From the NCBI GenBank assembly GCA_018383815.1, contig JAHAWU010000010.1, positions 1-45,646 of the forward strand: a DNA stretch of 45,646 bases, given 5' to 3'. The notes beneath the pieces are model-generated. The model saw nothing but the letters and a program-made list of their open reading frames with translations. It had not been told where the DNA came from and searched no databases. The translations under genes and the position numbers were made by a program. The DNA comes from Candidatus Jordarchaeia archaeon (GTDB lineage Archaea > Asgardarchaeota > Jordiarchaeia > Jordiarchaeales > Jordiarchaeaceae). This document shows positions 44,187-45,646 of the stretch, piece by piece (positions within the stretch are counted from its first letter, which is position 1; every line of letters begins with the position of its first letter).

Positions 44187-44347
44187 ATGCTAGTTAAATT
44201 CGAGAGCCATAATGATGGTGAATACTGGGTGCTCGTGGAATTGGATTAATATTTTACTCAAGGTAAAACACTGGATGAACTAATGGAAATATAAAAGAGG
44301 CTGTTGAGTTATACTTCGAAGTTTTATCCTCGGGGGAAGATATCTAA
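44187..44347 (+). pseudogene. Degraded HicB-family antitoxin
   Basis: From ATG 44187, after a GAGGA site, the frame gives a HicB-like start (LVKFESHNDGEYWVLVELD), then a TAA at 44247-44249. After the stop the same frame continues YFTQGKTLDELMEI. A +2 shift at about 44290 restores IKEAVELYFEVLSSGEDI to TAA 44345-44347. These are the consecutive conserved pieces of HicB (GYYV.., TQGKTLDEL.., IKEAIELYLE). One stop and one frameshift make it non-functional. No HicA partner was found nearby. Confidence 0.65.
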
Positions 44348-44482
44348 AATTAAAATTAAGTTATATTTTGGTTATTAAACCACTCTATTCGACTCATTTT
44401 AAATTTCTTTTTTGAAAAATCGAGTAAAATAGTAGTGAAGGTTAAATATGTTCAGTTTCAAGCATTGGTTTAGGGTGTTTAA
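44348..44482. other. AT-rich region upstream of the nucleotidyltransferase pair
   Basis: No gene. A GGGTG ribosome site lies 5 bases before ATG 44483. Confidence 0.4.
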
Positions 44483-45010
44483 ATGTTTGAGTTTCATGAG
44501 GATTTTGAGGAATTGTTGGAAGTTTTTGAGAAATCTAATTATGATGTCTACTTGATCGGGGCGAGGGCACTAATTCTTCACGGTCTTCTACACAGGACAA
44601 CGAAGGACATTGATGTTATGCTGTCTGTTGGTGATGTTGAGAAACTGAGAGGCAAAATAACACAGGAGTTGAGGGGAAGGGGATTTGATGTTCAGTGGAG
44701 AAGCTGGGGACTTTCAATAAAAACTCCTGGCAGCAATAGAGTCGATGTAAATGTGCCTTTAATGATATATGATAACGAGTTCAGGGAGCACTCAAAAAAG
44801 ATTCGAGGTAATCTTTACCTACCATCCATAGAAGATTTAATAGTGACAAAACTAATGGCCTTTGGCCGAAGAGATTACGAAGATTTAAAAGACATCCTTT
44901 GGAGAGCTGAAAAAATAGATTACACACGCCTATGTAGAAGAGTTAGAGAAGCAGGTCTACTCAAAGAATTTAACAGATTATCTAAACGTTTGGGTGCCAA
45001 GCAATGTTAA
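44483..45010 (+). CDS. Nucleotidyltransferase, AbiEii/DUF6036-like
   Basis: A compact polymerase-beta-type nucleotidyltransferase: YDVYLIGARALILHGLLHRT with TKDIDVML (the catalytic DxD), then SNRVDVNVPL and SIEDLIVTKLMAFGRRDYEDLKDI in pieces. That is the pattern of AbiEii-type toxins and related solo nucleotidyltransferases. The length of 175 is near typical. Its stop overlaps the next gene by 7 bases, as in toxin-antitoxin operons. It lies beside a dead HicB gene and an unknown partner, which fits an accessory defence-type locus. Confidence 0.78.
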   Translation: MFEFHEDFEELLEVFEKSNYDVYLIGARALILHGLLHRTTKDIDVMLSVGDVEKLRGKITQELRGRGFDVQWRSWGLSIKTPGSNRVDVNVPLMIYDNEFREHSKKIRGNLYLPSIEDLIVTKLMAFGRRDYEDLKDILWRAEKIDYTRLCRRVREAGLLKEFNRLSKRLGAKQC

Positions 45011-45279
45011 AACTATCAGACGTGATTCCCAAAGAAGTTCTGAAAATTCTAGAAGAAAGGGGATTTCAACTTGTCGGACCCTGGGCCGAATACTACCAGC
45101 TCAAAGGAAACATTTTCAAAGTTTCCCACCTCCCCCTAAAAGTAGAATTTACGGGAAACGACACCTCAATACTGGAAGAGATAAAGCCATACGCCAAACA
45201 GGTAATACACGGAAAAAACAAAGTTGCCCTAAGGGTTTCAAGACGCCACTGGCTAGTACTCAAATTCACACAAAAATAA
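45004..45279 (+). CDS. Small unknown partner of the nucleotidyltransferase
   Basis: A 91-residue basic protein: a LSDVIPKEVLKILEERGFQ helix, then VGPWAEYYQLKG, FKVSHLPLKVEF and VALRVSRRHWLVLKF, alternating strands. The fold is not recognised. It overlaps the upstream nucleotidyltransferase by 7 bases, so the two are co-translated. A role as its antitoxin or helper is inferred from arrangement only. Confidence 0.6.
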   Translation: MLKLSDVIPKEVLKILEERGFQLVGPWAEYYQLKGNIFKVSHLPLKVEFTGNDTSILEEIKPYAKQVIHGKNKVALRVSRRHWLVLKFTQK

Positions 45280-45459
45280 TAAATAAAAATTCCAAACTAT
45301 GAACCCAAAAAATTGCCACGAATAAATAGTCTCAAGCAGTCGACACTCCCAGCAACTTATCGTTGCTTTCCCGCCAACAATTATTATGTAAAAGGAAGGC
45401 ATACCCAAAATGTGGTTTTCAAACCTCTATTAGACTTACTGTTTGGTTAATTTTTCGGG

Positions 45460-45480
45460 GCGTAAAAAGTTTTTAGTGCA
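45460..45480 (+). repeat. Solo end of the family 1 element
   Basis: CGTAAAAAGTTTTTAGTGCA (45461-45480) is identical to the left end of copy A, and the TTTTTCGGG before it also resembles copy A's left flank. No interior of the element follows. It sits about 46-66 bases before the ATG of the last gene, where a TATA box would be. Confidence 0.6.
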
Positions 45481-45525
45481 GGTTTGAACCGAAAGATTGG
45501 AGTAGTCCTTCGCTACAAGTAACTA

Positions 45526-45646
45526 ATGGGAAAAAAAATGAATGAAGAACTACTCCAGTTGTTTATTCTCGCTCTACCCATTTATGCTTTACTAACCGCC
45601 CTCATAATAACCCGACCTCTGGGAACAAGCCTAAACCTACCCCATA
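45526..45646 (+). CDS. Start of a membrane protein (partial)
   Basis: ATG 45526 (or ATG 45538 in frame) opens a frame running off the right edge. It reads MGKKMNEELLQ, then a strongly hydrophobic helix (LFILALPIYALLTALII) followed by TRPLG. That is one membrane segment with a short cytoplasmic N terminus. Too little is visible to name a family. Confidence 0.5.
   Translation, partial: MGKKMNEELLQLFILALPIYALLTALIITRPLGTSLNLPH

Noticed and set aside
1-45646. CRISPR array
   Set aside because: Scanning for regularly spaced 24-37-base repeats showed only the tandem pair at 586-694 and the dispersed elements.

Overview
This window reads as part of an archaeal chromosome, most likely from the TACK side (a Bathyarchaeia-like or other Thermoproteota lineage). 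The evidence is a short XPF-type nuclease made of an ERCC4 domain and HhH motifs with no helicase, a TtuA-type tRNA thiolase, QueC for archaeosine, an ADP-forming acyl-CoA synthetase alpha subunit, a compact archaeal RNase J, KaiC/GvpD-like ATPases, GGAGG/GGTG ribosome sites ahead of ATG, GTG and TTG starts, and TATA-like boxes upstream of genes. No rRNA, tRNA or CRISPR array was seen. The genus cannot be fixed from the sequence alone.

Layout. 1-2060 is the tail of a Ser/Thr kinase followed by a long gene-poor stretch with a broken antitoxin-like gene, a tandem palindromic repeat and a 222-bp MITE-like element. 2070-10615 carries metabolic and RNA-modification genes: ACD alpha, TtuA, DUF488, a FixC-FixX pair, 3-hydroxyacyl-CoA dehydrogenase, QueC and an unknown. 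11186-19954 holds XPF and then a striking duplicated module: an NAD-synthetase-like gene and a GvpD/KaiC-like ATPase occur twice on the minus strand, with a second FixC-FixX pair on the plus strand between the copies. 20397-26755 has a GH94-like phosphorylase, an AhpD-like protein without its redox cysteines, two unknown proteins and an MNT/HEPN pair. 26974-31843 is a compact minus-strand operon (UPF0261, a TIM-barrel PEP-hydrolase-family protein, a GlcD-like FAD oxidase, a GlcF/HdrD-like Fe-S protein), divergent from an Old-Yellow-Enzyme-type reductase. 34355-39965 carries RNase J, an alpha/beta hydrolase, an Fe-S protein with an HTH, a membrane protein and a PIG-L deacetylase. 40183-44094 encodes a glycyl radical enzyme with an SCP2-like domain at its N terminus, plus its activating enzyme. 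The end has a degraded HicB, a nucleotidyltransferase with an overlapping partner, and the start of a membrane protein.

How the genes fit together. The content points to an anaerobic heterotroph using CoA-thioester and radical chemistry: ACD alpha, 3-hydroxyacyl-CoA dehydrogenase, FixCX-type electron transfer, dienoyl-CoA-reductase-like flavoprotein, FAD/Fe-S oxidoreductase and a glycyl radical enzyme. Two families of short non-coding inverted-repeat elements are scattered between genes (222 bp: two full copies plus one solo end; about 103 bp: four copies). One copy of the first family ends just where a TATA box for the second nadE-like gene would be expected.

The best candidates for undescribed biology are the repeated NadE-like/GvpD-KaiC-like pair, in which both ATPases keep a degenerate second RecA-like domain, and the SCP2-glycyl-radical-enzyme fusion.
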